From Nonomuraea zeae (GTDB lineage: Bacteria; Actinomycetota; Actinomycetes; Streptosporangiales; Streptosporangiaceae), in NCBI RefSeq assembly GCF_005889725.1, contig NZ_VCKX01000005.1:1-64000 (forward strand): a stretch of 64,000 bases of DNA, given 5' to 3'. The position numbers were made by a program, and so were the translations under genes. The first letter of the stretch is position 1; every line of letters starts with the position of its first letter. Of the stretch, positions 25,021-34,154 are shown one piece after another. Under the pieces are notes generated by a model. The model did not search any database. It was given only the letters and a program-made list of their open reading frames with translations, and was not told where the DNA came from.

Positions 25021-25168
25021 GCGCGCATCCCCCACCCCGACGTGCTGGCCGCCCAACGCCGCGAACGCATCCGCATCCGGAAAGGCATCCGCTGGGGCGG
25101 CCGGCCTCTCAAACCCGCAACCTCAACCTCTCACCCACCCAGTGATCGTTTCCGGTCACGGCACAACG
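25021..25168. other. Intergenic spacer with first copy of a 23-bp direct repeat
   Basis: 148 bp between convergent genes. It holds GTGATCGTTTCCGGTCACGG plus CAC (25142-25164), repeated with one mismatch at 25809-25831 on the far side of the next gene. No clear terminator seen. Confidence 0.5.
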
Positions 25169-25831
25169 TCAATTCCTCGCATCACGGGCGATCCGGTACA
25201 GCACATTCCGACGCAGTGGCCCTTCAGGGGCCGTAGGGTCGTCGAAGTCGTCGCCCGGATCCCGGGTCATGCCGATTCGGCGCATCACCGCTTGGGACCG
25301 GAGATTGGTGGCGGTCGTCACCGCGAGAATCTCCGGGAGCCCGAGAGTCTCAAAGCCGAAGGTCAGGCTGGCCAGGGCCGCCTCGGTAGCGTAACCGTGG
25401 CCCCAGGCTGAGCGGGCGAGTCGCCAACCAATCTCCACCCCCGTGAACGGCATGCCATCATCCACCTTGTCCAGGCCCGCGAAGCCGATGAACTCGCCGG
25501 TGGCAAGCAGCTCGACCGCCCACCACCCGTAGCCTCGCTGGTCGAACTCGCTCTGGAACTTCGACACGACGGCATCGCTCTGTTCGCGAGTCAGCAGGTC
25601 GCCCAAGTGTTCCCGGACCTCAGGATCGGCGTTCATCGCCGCCCACGGTCCAAAGTCGGACTCCCGCCATCGGCGGAGAACCAAACGATCGGTACGCATT
25701 TCAGACATGCTGAGAAGGCAACACGAACCATGGCCCCGGAGGCAACTCAGTTTCCTCAGAACCCTGCTGCCGCCCGAAACCTTGCCCGCCCCCAGGCTGA
25801 CGAATCCGGTGATCGTTTCCGGTCATGGCAC
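25142..25831. repeat. 23-bp direct repeats (25142-25164 and 25809-25831) flanking a GNAT gene
   Basis: The two copies differ at one base (C/T at position 18 of the repeat) and lie 667 bp apart, enclosing the acetyltransferase gene. There is no transposase or target-site signature between them. Confidence 0.75.
25169..25708 (-). CDS. GNAT family N-acetyltransferase (RimJ/RimL type)
   Basis: 179 residues from ATG 25708. Hallmarks: RTDRLVLRRWRESDF at the N terminus, WWAVELLATGEFIGFAGL (about 62), WRLARSAWGHGYATEAALAS (about 95, acetyl-CoA motif) and VTTATNLRSQAVMRRIGMTR (about 129). Likely acetylates a small molecule or protein N terminus. It sits alone between direct repeats in an area of mixed codon use, so horizontal origin is possible. 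Confidence 0.87.
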   Translation of the reverse strand: MSEMRTDRLVLRRWRESDFGPWAAMNADPEVREHLGDLLTREQSDAVVSKFQSEFDQRGYGWWAVELLATGEFIGFAGLDKVDDGMPFTGVEIGWRLARSAWGHGYATEAALASLTFGFETLGLPEILAVTTATNLRSQAVMRRIGMTRDPGDDFDDPTAPEGPLRRNVLYRIARDARN

Positions 25832-25844
25832 CAGCTCCGCAACT

Positions 25845-25904
25845 CTACCCCTCGCCGGAGGTCAGGCCGACCGGGCAGGAGACCCCGGTACCGCCGATGC
25901 CGCT
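25845..25904 (-). pseudogene. msrA 3'-end relic
   Basis: Nineteen codons and a TAG read [19 protein letters not shown]. They match the C terminus of the intact msrA at 28335-28394 over 51 of 60 bases, with the differences mostly silent or conservative. Both copies are on the minus strand, so they are direct repeats bracketing the ATPase and VapBC-like genes. Nothing msrA-like continues upstream of the relic. Confidence 0.8.
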
Positions 25905-26081
25905 CAACCGGGAGACGGCGGCACGACGGAGACCGCCTTCTGGACGGCTGCGGCGCGTCCTGTGGCGTAGGACCGAAGCGGGCGGCACCCTTGACAGTGC
26001 TTCGGAGAAGGTTGAGGCGAACATCTCACAACCTCGATCGGCGTCTCCTCCCGTACTCCCGGCCGAGACGCTGGGCCACGG

Positions 26082-26142
26082 CTCGGCAGATCAGCCAGCC
26101 CATGTGCGGCAAATCTGCCGAGAGGTGTGCGGCAAATCTGCC
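26082..26142. promoter_or_regulatory. Clustered repeat motif upstream of the ATPase gene
   Basis: GTGCGGCAAATCTGCC occurs at 26104-26119 and 26127-26142 (23-bp spacing, about two helical turns), each with the near-palindrome GGCAAATCTGCC. An inverted partner CTCGGCAGAT lies at 26082-26091 opposite ATCTGCCGAG at 26113-26122. Three half-sites at regular spacing 36-96 nt before the start suggest an operator, though a stem-loop is also possible. Confidence 0.5.
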
Positions 26143-26177
26143 ATGCCAGCATGTCAGTGCGGAGTATTCTCCGCTCC

Positions 26178-27446
26178 GTGGACACGGATGAACTCACGCT
26201 CTTCCCGCGTCGCGCGGAGGCCATGGCGATGGAAGCCCTCACCGACACCCGTGTAGTGGTGATCAATGGCGCCCGGCAGGTCGGCAAGAGCACTCTGGCC
26301 CAGGCGATCGTGCGTCAGACGGCAGGAGCCGGCGAGATCTACCTGGATCAGGCAGCCGTACGCGCGGCGGCGCGGCAGGATCCCGATGGGGTCGTACACC
26401 ACGACGGACTTCTTCTCATCGATGAGATCCAGCGCGTACCGGATCTCCTTCTCTCCATCAAGCGGGAAGTGGACGCCGATCCACGGCCAGGACGCTTCTT
26501 GCTGACGGGATCCGCCCGGCTTCTGGGCCTCCGGGACTTGCCGGACGCGCTTCCCGGCAGATCCGAGACAATCGAACTCTGGCCGCTCTCCCAAGGGGAG
26601 ATCGAACGGAGCGACGACGGCTTCGTGGACGGGGCATTCCGGCAAGGTCCTGATCTCAAGGTCGCGACTGCCGGACTTCGTCGTCCTGACTACTTGCATC
26701 GCGCGCTACGTGGAGGCTATCCGGAGGCCGTCCACCGCCCGTCCCATCGTAGAAGAGCCCGTTTCTTCGAGTCCTACATCTCCGATCTGATCAACCGAGA
26801 CGTCAAGCAGATGTCCGATATCGAGCGACCCGCCGATATGCGCCGTCTGCTCAACATTCTCGCAGGACGGATGGGCGGCTTGACTGTGATCGACAACATC
26901 GGCCGCGATCTCGGGCTACCTCGCAACACCGTGAAGCGCTATATCGAGCTGCTCGACCTGGTGTACGTCATCAGACGGATTCCGGCCTGGTCTTCCAACG
27001 CGACCACACGCGCGATCGCGACACCCAAACTGCTGCTGGTCGACTCTGGACTTGGCGCCCATCTGGCAGGCCTGACCCCATCCCGGGTGTCCGATATAAC
27101 GGCACCCGTGGGTCCGCTGATGGAGAACTTCGCCCTCGGCGAGCTGGCCCGCCAGCTCACGTGGTCCGAGGAGCCTGTACGGCTCTACCACTACCGAGAT
27201 CGAGATGGGGTCGAAGTCGACGGCATACTCGAACGAGCCTCTGGCGAGATCATCGGCATCGAAGTCAAGGCCACCGAAACCGTACGCGCCGATGACTTCA
27301 GAGGCCTGCAGCATTTGGCCCGCAAACTGGGCGACCGACTCATCGCCGGGTACGTCCTTTACGCGGGCCAGGAAACGCTTCCTTTCGGGGACCGCATGCG
27401 CGCTCTTCCACTATCCGCATTGTGGACCGCGTCTTCCACAACGTGA
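26178..27446 (+). CDS. AAA-family ATPase with DUF4143 domain (COG1373 type)
   Basis: 422 residues from GTG 26178. The first half is a P-loop ATPase with Walker A INGARQVGKST (about 32), Walker B GLLLIDEIQR (about 78) and a sensor LLTGSARLLGL (about 113). The second half is DUF4143, with RGGYPEAV (about 183), ARFFESYISDLINRDV (about 197) and a PD-(D/E)XK-like tail, DGVEVDGIL then IIGIEVKATET (about 350-375). Such stand-alone ATPases are common accessory genes, sometimes near toxin-antitoxin or restriction loci. The PD-(D/E)XK-like signature could mean nuclease activity, which is inference. Confidence 0.85.
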   Translation: MDTDELTLFPRRAEAMAMEALTDTRVVVINGARQVGKSTLAQAIVRQTAGAGEIYLDQAAVRAAARQDPDGVVHHDGLLLIDEIQRVPDLLLSIKREVDADPRPGRFLLTGSARLLGLRDLPDALPGRSETIELWPLSQGEIERSDDGFVDGAFRQGPDLKVATAGLRRPDYLHRALRGGYPEAVHRPSHRRRARFFESYISDLINRDVKQMSDIERPADMRRLLNILAGRMGGLTVIDNIGRDLGLPRNTVKRYIELLDLVYVIRRIPAWSSNATTRAIATPKLLLVDSGLGAHLAGLTPSRVSDITAPVGPLMENFALGELARQLTWSEEPVRLYHYRDRDGVEVDGILERASGEIIGIEVKATETVRADDFRGLQHLARKLGDRLIAGYVLYAGQETLPFGDRMRALPLSALWTASSTT

Positions 27447-27560
27447 TGGACGGACTTACGTGTCCCTGAACGCGGGTCGTCCTGGCGGCGATATTGCTGG
27501 TGGCAGCGCTTCGCCTCCCCCAATAGTTCCGGAGACCCCCGCTCGGCCCCTCAAGCAGTC

Positions 27561-27977
27561 TCAGACAGGGACCACCTGCACTGCCTTCCCGCACAGTTTG
27601 CCCATCTCGCCCTCGTCAGACGTCAGAACGATGACAGGGCGCACCGAGCGCAGTGCGGTGGCCGCGACCACAGCGTCGATGGCGTACTTGTGACCATGCA
27701 GGCGGGCATCTCGAAGAAGCTCGATCGCTCGCGACGAGATGTCCTCGGTCACCGGCTCGATCTTCAGCCGGGACAGATACCACCTGAGACGATCGCTTTT
27801 GACGCGGACCTCTTGTGCCTCGACCGGTGTCATGGCGCTGACCACAACCCGAAAGTCGTTGTCCTGCGCCTCCCGTACGAACGCTGTCACCCGCTGGTCG
27901 GCCTCGCACCACTTCACGAGCCCTTGGCTATCGAGCACGAGAGTGCCCGCGCTTAACCGGCTTCGTGCGCGCGCCAT
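27561..27977 (-). CDS. PIN-domain ribonuclease, VapC-like toxin
   Basis: 138 residues from ATG 27977. The PIN fold is indicated by TLVLDSQGLVKW (first acidic residue, about 15), VSAMTPVEAQEV (conserved E, about 53), KYAIDAVVAATAL (acidic D, about 101) and IVLTSDEGEM (about 117). The first motif has LDSQGL rather than the common (V/L)DTS. It overlaps the 3' end of the RHH antitoxin gene by 25 nt and is convergent with the ATPase gene. Confidence 0.82.
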   Translation of the reverse strand: MARARSRLSAGTLVLDSQGLVKWCEADQRVTAFVREAQDNDFRVVVSAMTPVEAQEVRVKSDRLRWYLSRLKIEPVTEDISSRAIELLRDARLHGHKYAIDAVVAATALRSVRPVIVLTSDEGEMGKLCGKAVQVVPV

Positions 27978-28207
27978 CCGTCCTCCTGTTGGAGTTCGGG
28001 CGCGGACTTTACGCGGCGGAACAGCTCTGCCGCCTCATCCCGCAAAGACTGTGGGATCGGCCCAGAAGCGGCCTCGTTCGCCTGCAGGGCCTCCTCCAAG
28101 AGATCCCGCTCGATCTGGCGCTCCACAGCGGCATCAACGTAGGCGGAAAACCCGCGGGCTCCAACTCGCTCTCGGACAGCGCGGATGTTGCCTGCTCTCA
28201 GAGACAC
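27953..28207 (-). CDS. Ribbon-helix-helix antitoxin, VapB-like
   Basis: 84 residues from GTG 28207. The frame continues upstream as AAKVSVSLRAGNIRAV with no ATG, so the usual MAKVSVSL-type antitoxin start seems to have been lost and GTG within KVSV is used. The RHH core is VSVSLRAGNIRAVRERVG plus FSAYVDAAVERQI; the C terminus is acidic and would bind and block the PIN toxin. A possible ribosome binding site is not evident. Confidence 0.7.
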   Translation of the reverse strand: MSLRAGNIRAVRERVGARGFSAYVDAAVERQIERDLLEEALQANEAASGPIPQSLRDEAAELFRRVKSAPELQQEDGWRAHEAG

Positions 28208-28334
28208 ACTGACTTTGGCGGCCGGGCCGTCTCCCGGGCGAAGTCTCGCTCTGGCATGCTCATAGGCCCAGTTACTACTCGAAGGAGCAAAATGCCGATC
28301 CTCGCTCTACGCAAGGACCGGCCGCTACATGCGC

Positions 28335-28997
<663 letters not shown>

Positions 28998-29110
28998 CGC
29001 CCTACCTCCATAGGTCTTCCCTCAGCCTACCTAGCCCACAACGCTTTAGGATCTCTACACATTTCCCTCCAGCAGCTGAAATTTGTGTTTAAAGGTGGTA
29101 ATGGGCGAAG

Positions 29111-30043
29111 ATGGCGTTCATGCCTGACCTACGGCGCGGTGTGTTGTTCGGGATCGCCGCCTACACCATGTGGGGCCTGTTCCCCCTCTACTGGCCACTT
29201 CTCAAGCCATCAGGGGCCGTCGAGATCCTGGCCCACCGGATGACCTGGTCCCTGGTCGCCGTCGCCGCCGCGCTGGCCGTGCGCCGGCACTGGTCCTGGT
29301 TCAGGGAGCTGGCCCGGCAGCCGAAGAAGCTCGCGCTCCTGGCGCTCGCCGCCGTGGTGATCACCGTCAACTGGGGCACCTACATCTACGCGGTCAACGC
29401 CGGGCACGTGGTGGAGAGCGCGCTGGGCTACTTCATCAACCCGCTCGTCAACGTCGTGTTCGGCGTGCTGCTGCTGAGCGAGCGGCTGCGGCCGCTGCAG
29501 TGGGTGGCGGTCGGGTTCGGGGCGCTGGCGGTGCTCGTGCTGACGATCGACTACGGCCGCCTGCCCTGGATCGCGCTCACGCTGGCGGTCACCTTCGGCG
29601 TGTACGGGCTGATCAAGAAGCAGGCCAACGTGGCCGCAACCGAGAGCCTGGCCGTCGAGACCCTGGTGCTGCTGCTGCCGGCCCTCGGCTACCTGCTGTT
29701 CCTCCAGGGGACCGGGCAGGCCACGTTCGGGCACGAAGGAGTCGGGCACGCGCTCCTGCTGGTCGGCGCGGGGATCATCACGGCGATCCCGCTGATCTGC
29801 TTCGGCGCCGCGGCCATCAGGGTGCCGCTCAGCACCATCGGCCTGCTGCAGTACATCGCGCCGATCCTGCAGTTCGGGGTCGGTGTGCTGGTCGCCAAGG
29901 AGACCATGCCGCCCAGCCGGTGGATCGGGTTCTCGATCGTCTGGCTGGCCCTGGCGGTCTTCACGTACGACGGTCTCCGGACGGCTCGGGCGGCCGCCCG
30001 GATCAGGAAATCAGCCAGAACGCTCGACCACGTAGTCACATAG
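29111..30043 (+). CDS. rarD: RarD-type EamA transporter
   Basis: 310 residues with ten hydrophobic helices. The N terminus RRGVLFGIAAYTMWGLFPLYW and VEILAHRMTWS are characteristic of RarD (chloramphenicol-sensitivity protein family of the DMT superfamily), as are VNWGTYIYAVNAGHVVESALGYFINPL and LSTIGLLQYIAP. ATG 29111 is used; ATG 29120 is possible. The last 33 nt overlap the convergent polyprenyl synthase gene. Substrate unknown. Confidence 0.9.
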   Translation: MAFMPDLRRGVLFGIAAYTMWGLFPLYWPLLKPSGAVEILAHRMTWSLVAVAAALAVRRHWSWFRELARQPKKLALLALAAVVITVNWGTYIYAVNAGHVVESALGYFINPLVNVVFGVLLLSERLRPLQWVAVGFGALAVLVLTIDYGRLPWIALTLAVTFGVYGLIKKQANVAATESLAVETLVLLLPALGYLLFLQGTGQATFGHEGVGHALLLVGAGIITAIPLICFGAAAIRVPLSTIGLLQYIAPILQFGVGVLVAKETMPPSRWIGFSIVWLALAVFTYDGLRTARAAARIRKSARTLDHVVT

Positions 30044-31000
30044 CGCGAGAAAGGCGTCCTTGGCCGGGATGTCGGGAAGGCCGGAGATGTCGTTCCGAGC
30101 CCGGTCCACCCAGGACGTCAGCTCGGCCCGCGCCTGCGCCATCCCCGCGTGGGCGCGGAGCAGCGTCAGCGCCTCCTCTACGTCCTCCTCGGCCACCGGG
30201 CCCGACAGGAGCGAGGTCAGCCGCGAGGACTCACCGGACGCGAGCACGTACAGGACCGGCAGCGTCCTGATGCCCTCGCGCAGGTCGGTCCCCGGCGTCT
30301 TGCCCGACTGGGCGCCGGAGGAGGCCACGTCCAGCAGGTCGTCCCCGAGCTGCCAGGCCACCCCGATCGCCTCGCACGCCCGGCTGAGCCGCTCCTCCAC
30401 GTCCGCGGGCGACCCCGACAGCAGCGCGCCGAACCGGCCGGAGGCGGCGATGAGCGAGCCCGTCTTGTCGGCGAGGACGCTCAGGTAATGGCTCACGGGG
30501 TCCTCACCCTCGCGCGGCCCGACGGTCTCGCGGATCTGACCCTGGACGAGACGCGAGAACGTCTGCGCCTGGATCCTGATCAACTCGGGACCGAGGTCGG
30601 CCAGGATGTCGGAGGCCTGGGCGAACAGATAGTCGCCGGTGAGGATGGCCACGGTGTTGTCCCACCGGGCGTTGGCCGACGGGGAGCCCCGGCGCACCGG
30701 GGCCTCGTCCATGACGTCGTCGTGGTAGAGCGAGCCCAGATGGGTCAGCTCGATGACCACCGCGCCGGGCACCACGCCCGGCGCGGACGGATCGCCGAAC
30801 TGCGCGGCCAGCAGCAGCATCAGCGTGCGGAAGCGCTTGCCGCCCGCCTCGATGAGGTGCTTGGACGCCTCCGTGACGAAGGCGTCCTCGCTCTCCACCG
30901 ACGAGCGCAGGAGTTTCTCGACGGCGGCCAGTCCGTTGGCCACATCCTGCGCCAACCGTTCGTCCTCAATGGGAAGGTCAACCACGGGAGGCGCAGACAT
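30011..31000 (-). CDS. Trans-polyprenyl diphosphate synthase (menaquinone side chain)
   Basis: 329 residues from ATG 31000. An all-helical isoprenyl synthase with both aspartate-rich motifs: DDVMD (about 93, FARM) and GDDLLD (about 218, SARM), plus GGKRFR (about 53) for diphosphate binding. The residues before the first motif (LGSLYH) are small to medium, compatible with long-chain products. It starts 11 nt after the nuoN stop, so it is probably the last gene of the nuo transcript, making the isoprenoid tail of the quinone that complex I uses. Chain length is not readable. Confidence 0.92.
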   Translation of the reverse strand: MSAPPVVDLPIEDERLAQDVANGLAAVEKLLRSSVESEDAFVTEASKHLIEAGGKRFRTLMLLLAAQFGDPSAPGVVPGAVVIELTHLGSLYHDDVMDEAPVRRGSPSANARWDNTVAILTGDYLFAQASDILADLGPELIRIQAQTFSRLVQGQIRETVGPREGEDPVSHYLSVLADKTGSLIAASGRFGALLSGSPADVEERLSRACEAIGVAWQLGDDLLDVASSGAQSGKTPGTDLREGIRTLPVLYVLASGESSRLTSLLSGPVAEEDVEEALTLLRAHAGMAQARAELTSWVDRARNDISGLPDIPAKDAFLALCDYVVERSG

Positions 31001-31011
31001 ACGGGATCCCC

Positions 31012-32598
31012 TTATCTAATGAACAGGCTGCTAGCAGCGTCGTTGGCAACACCGAGCACGGACTCCGGATAGAGCCCCACTCCTACGGTAACCAGCAGCG
31101 AAACGGCGATGACGGCCACGGTGCCCATACTCGGCACCGCGATCGCCGGGCCGTCGGCCGCAGGCTCGCTGAAGAACATCAGCACGATCACGCGAACGTA
31201 GAAGAACGCGGCGACCGCGGAGGCGACGACGCCCACGACCACCAGGCCGGCCATCCAGCCGCCCATCGAGTCGCCGGCCTGCGTGCCGCTGTTCAGGGCG
31301 GCCGAGAACACGGCGTACTTGCCCATGAAACCGCTGGTCAGCGGGATGCCGGCGAAGGCCAGCAGGAAGAAGGCGAACACGCCGGCCAGGATCGGCGCCC
31401 GCTTGCCCAGACCGGCCCAGCGCGACAGGTGCCCCGCCTCGCCGCCCGGGTCGCGTACGAGCGTGACCACCGCGAACGCGCCGACCGTGGCGATGCCGTA
31501 GACCGCGAGGTAGAACAGGATCGCCTTGAGCGAGACGACGTTCTGCTCGGCGGAGCCGAAGGTGGCCATCACGCCGACGAGCAGGAAGCCCGCGTGCGCG
31601 ATGGACGAGTAGGCCAGCATCCGCTTGATCTCGGTCTGCGTGATCGCCAGGATCGAGCCGACGATCATCGTGAGCGCGGCGACGCCCCAGATGATCGGCC
31701 GCCAGTTCCAGTCGAGGTTGCCCAGGCCCACCCAGAACACCCGCAGCACGGCGCCCACGGCCGCGACGAGCGTGCCGGAGGCCATGAGGGCGGTGATGGG
31801 GGTCGGAGCGCCCTGGTAGACGTCCGGCTTCCAGGCGTGGAACGGCGCCGCGCCGATCTTGAACAGCAGGCCCACGCCGAGCAGGCCGAGCCCGATCATC
31901 AGCAGCGGGTCGAGCCCGGTGCTCTTGGCCATGGCGTCGTTGATCCCCGGCAGCGAGACGGTGCCCGCGTAGCCGTAGATCATCGCGGTGCCGTACAGGA
32001 AGAACGCCGAGGAGAACGCGCCCAGCAGGAAGTACTTCATGGACGCCTCCTGCGACAGCAGGCGGCGCCGGCGGGCCAGGCCGCACAGCAGGTAGAGCGG
32101 CAGCGACATGACCTCAAGGGCCACGAACATCATCAGCAGGTCGTGCGAGGCCGGGAACAGCAGCATGCCGCCGACCGCGAACAGCACCAGCGGGTAGACC
32201 TCGGTGTGGCCGCCGCCGCCCTGCGACTCGGCCTCCTCCTCGTCGGCGCTGCCGGGCACGGCCGCGGCCGAGGCGACGAAGTGACCCTCGTCGTTGATGA
32301 GCAGCACGCAGACGAACGACAGGACGAGGATGATGCCCCAGAGGAACAGCGCGGGCCCGTCCACGGCCACCGCGCCCATGGCGGAGGCGGTCGTGGACAC
32401 CTGACCGCGCAGCACCTGCAGCAGGACCAGCGCGAACGCGCCGAACAGGCTCAGCAGGGTGAGCGGTACGTGGATGGACTTGCGCAGGTAGCGTGGCGCG
32501 AAGGCCTCGACCAGCACGCCGATGATGGCCGCGCCGAAGACCACCAGCAGCGGCGCCAGCGTGCCGTACTCGATCGTCGGCGCTGGGATGGAGTTCAC
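31012..32598 (-). CDS. nuoN: NADH-quinone oxidoreductase subunit N
   Basis: 528 residues from GTG 32598, overlapping the nuoM stop by 4 nt. It is one of three antiporter-like membrane subunits that carry proton translocation in complex I, with about fourteen helices. Key charged positions are seen in LEVMSLPLYLL (the glutamate), KIGAAPFHAWKPDVYQGAPT, and TEIKRMLAYSSIAHAGF. A 20-residue acidic/Gly insert (ADEEEAESQGGGG, about 118) is unusual but fits actinobacterial NuoN. Confidence 0.97.
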   Translation of the reverse strand: MNSIPAPTIEYGTLAPLLVVFGAAIIGVLVEAFAPRYLRKSIHVPLTLLSLFGAFALVLLQVLRGQVSTTASAMGAVAVDGPALFLWGIILVLSFVCVLLINDEGHFVASAAAVPGSADEEEAESQGGGGHTEVYPLVLFAVGGMLLFPASHDLLMMFVALEVMSLPLYLLCGLARRRRLLSQEASMKYFLLGAFSSAFFLYGTAMIYGYAGTVSLPGINDAMAKSTGLDPLLMIGLGLLGVGLLFKIGAAPFHAWKPDVYQGAPTPITALMASGTLVAAVGAVLRVFWVGLGNLDWNWRPIIWGVAALTMIVGSILAITQTEIKRMLAYSSIAHAGFLLVGVMATFGSAEQNVVSLKAILFYLAVYGIATVGAFAVVTLVRDPGGEAGHLSRWAGLGKRAPILAGVFAFFLLAFAGIPLTSGFMGKYAVFSAALNSGTQAGDSMGGWMAGLVVVGVVASAVAAFFYVRVIVLMFFSEPAADGPAIAVPSMGTVAVIAVSLLVTVGVGLYPESVLGVANDAASSLFIR

Positions 32599-34154
32599 TG
32601 ACCTGTCCCCTTCTCAGCGATGGTGGAGGTGGGCACATCGACGTGGGTCAGCGTCTGGTGCACCGACGGGTTGATCACGTCGAGCAGCGGCTTGGGGAAG
32701 AAGCCGAACCCGATGATCAGGGCGACCAGCGGGGCCAGCACCCAGATCTCGCGGGCGTTCAGGTCCTTGAAGACCTTGACCGGCTCGGCCGTCGGCCCGT
32801 TCATGACCCGCTGGACCATCCACAGGATGTAGACGGCCGCCAGGATCACCGCCACCGCGGAGACGATCGCGGCCCAGGAGAGCGCACCCGCGCCGTGGGC
32901 CTCGCTCGAGTATGTGCCGATCATCACCATGAACTCGCTGACGAAGGACGACAGGCCCGGCAGCGAGAGACCGGCCAGACCGGCGACCAGGAAGAACCCG
33001 GCGAGCACCGGGGCGACCTTCTGCACGCCTCCGTAGTCCCCGATGAACGGCGACCCGCGCCGGGCGATCAGGAACCCGGCCGCCAGGAACAGCGCGCCGG
33101 TGGCGAAGCCGTGGTTGACCATGTAGAGGGCCGCGCCGGACTGGGCCACCTTCGACATGGCGAACACGCCGAGCACGATGAAGCCGAAGTGCGAGATCGA
33201 CGTGTACGCGATGAGGCGCTTCATGTCGGTCTGCCCGATGGCCACGATGGCGCCGTAGATGATGCTGATGATCGCCAGCACGACGATCGGCGTCGTGAAC
33301 GCCTTGGCCGCGTCGGGGAAGAGCTCCAGGCAGAAGCGCAGCATCCCGAACGTGCCGACCTTGTCCAGCACGCCCACCAGCAGCACCGCGGCGCCGGCCG
33401 GAGCCTGGGCGGCCGCGTCGGGCAGCCAGGTGTGCACCGGCCAGAGCGGCGCCTTGATGGCGAAGGCGATGAAGAAGCCGGCGAACAGCCACTTCTGCGT
33501 GACCGGGTCGTTGATGGCCCCGATGAGGTCGGGGAACAGGAACGAGTTCTTGTTCGCGACGAAGTAGAGCCCGATGACCGCGACCAGCATGAGCAGGCCG
33601 CCGAAGAGCGAGTACAGCAGGAACTTGACGGCCGCGTAGGACCGCTGGGCGCCGCCGTAGGAGCCGATCATGAAGTACATCGGGATCAGCATGGCTTCGA
33701 AGAAGACGTAGAACAGGAAGATGTCGGTCGCCGCGAAGACGCCGATCATCATCGTCTCCAGCACCAGCAGCAGCGAGAAGTACGTCTTCACCGACCGCTT
33801 GGGCGTGATGAGCGTGCCGTCGGCGGTCTTGACGCCGTCGGCGTCGTGCCAGGAGGCCAGCACCACGATCGGCACCAGCACCACCGACAGCGCGATCAGC
33901 ACCAGGGCGACGCCGTCCACGCCGACCCCGAACTTCACGCCGAAGCTCGGGATCCAGTCGTAGTTGGCGACGAACTGGAAGCGCTCGCCGTTCGCCTCGA
34001 ACCCGGTGGCCATGACGCCCGTCAGGACCAGCACCAGCAGCGAGACCAGCAGGGTGACCTGCTTGGCCAGCTTGTCACTGCCCTTGGGAAGCAGGGCCAC
34101 CACGATGGCGCCCACCACGGGCACCGCCATGAGTATCGGAAGCCAGGGTGACAT
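32595..34154 (-). CDS. nuoM: NADH-quinone oxidoreductase subunit M
   Basis: 519 residues from ATG 34154, which shares one base with the nuoL stop (TGATG). An antiporter-like proton-channel subunit with about fourteen helices; typical motifs are FYVFFEAMLIPMYFMIGSYG (with the essential glutamate), KAPLWPVHTWLPDAAAQAP and QTDMKRLIAYTSISHFGF. Confidence 0.97.
   Translation of the reverse strand: MSPWLPILMAVPVVGAIVVALLPKGSDKLAKQVTLLVSLLVLVLTGVMATGFEANGERFQFVANYDWIPSFGVKFGVGVDGVALVLIALSVVLVPIVVLASWHDADGVKTADGTLITPKRSVKTYFSLLLVLETMMIGVFAATDIFLFYVFFEAMLIPMYFMIGSYGGAQRSYAAVKFLLYSLFGGLLMLVAVIGLYFVANKNSFLFPDLIGAINDPVTQKWLFAGFFIAFAIKAPLWPVHTWLPDAAAQAPAGAAVLLVGVLDKVGTFGMLRFCLELFPDAAKAFTTPIVVLAIISIIYGAIVAIGQTDMKRLIAYTSISHFGFIVLGVFAMSKVAQSGAALYMVNHGFATGALFLAAGFLIARRGSPFIGDYGGVQKVAPVLAGFFLVAGLAGLSLPGLSSFVSEFMVMIGTYSSEAHGAGALSWAAIVSAVAVILAAVYILWMVQRVMNGPTAEPVKVFKDLNAREIWVLAPLVALIIGFGFFPKPLLDVINPSVHQTLTHVDVPTSTIAEKGTGQ

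Larger units (their letters stand above)
25709..26177. other. 469-bp gene-free accessory region
   Basis: It contains the second 23-bp direct repeat (25809-25831), a relic of an msrA 3' end on the minus strand (25845-25904), an inverted repeat (26082-26091 with 26113-26122) and two direct copies of a 16-bp motif (26104-26119, 26127-26142) just upstream of the ATPase. No supportable ORF. Confidence 0.7.

Noticed and set aside
26178-28207. The ATPase plus VapBC pair as a known named defence system
   Set aside because: DUF4143 ATPases and VapBC pairs are each common and I cannot match the combination to a described system from sequence alone; it is kept as a hypothesis only.
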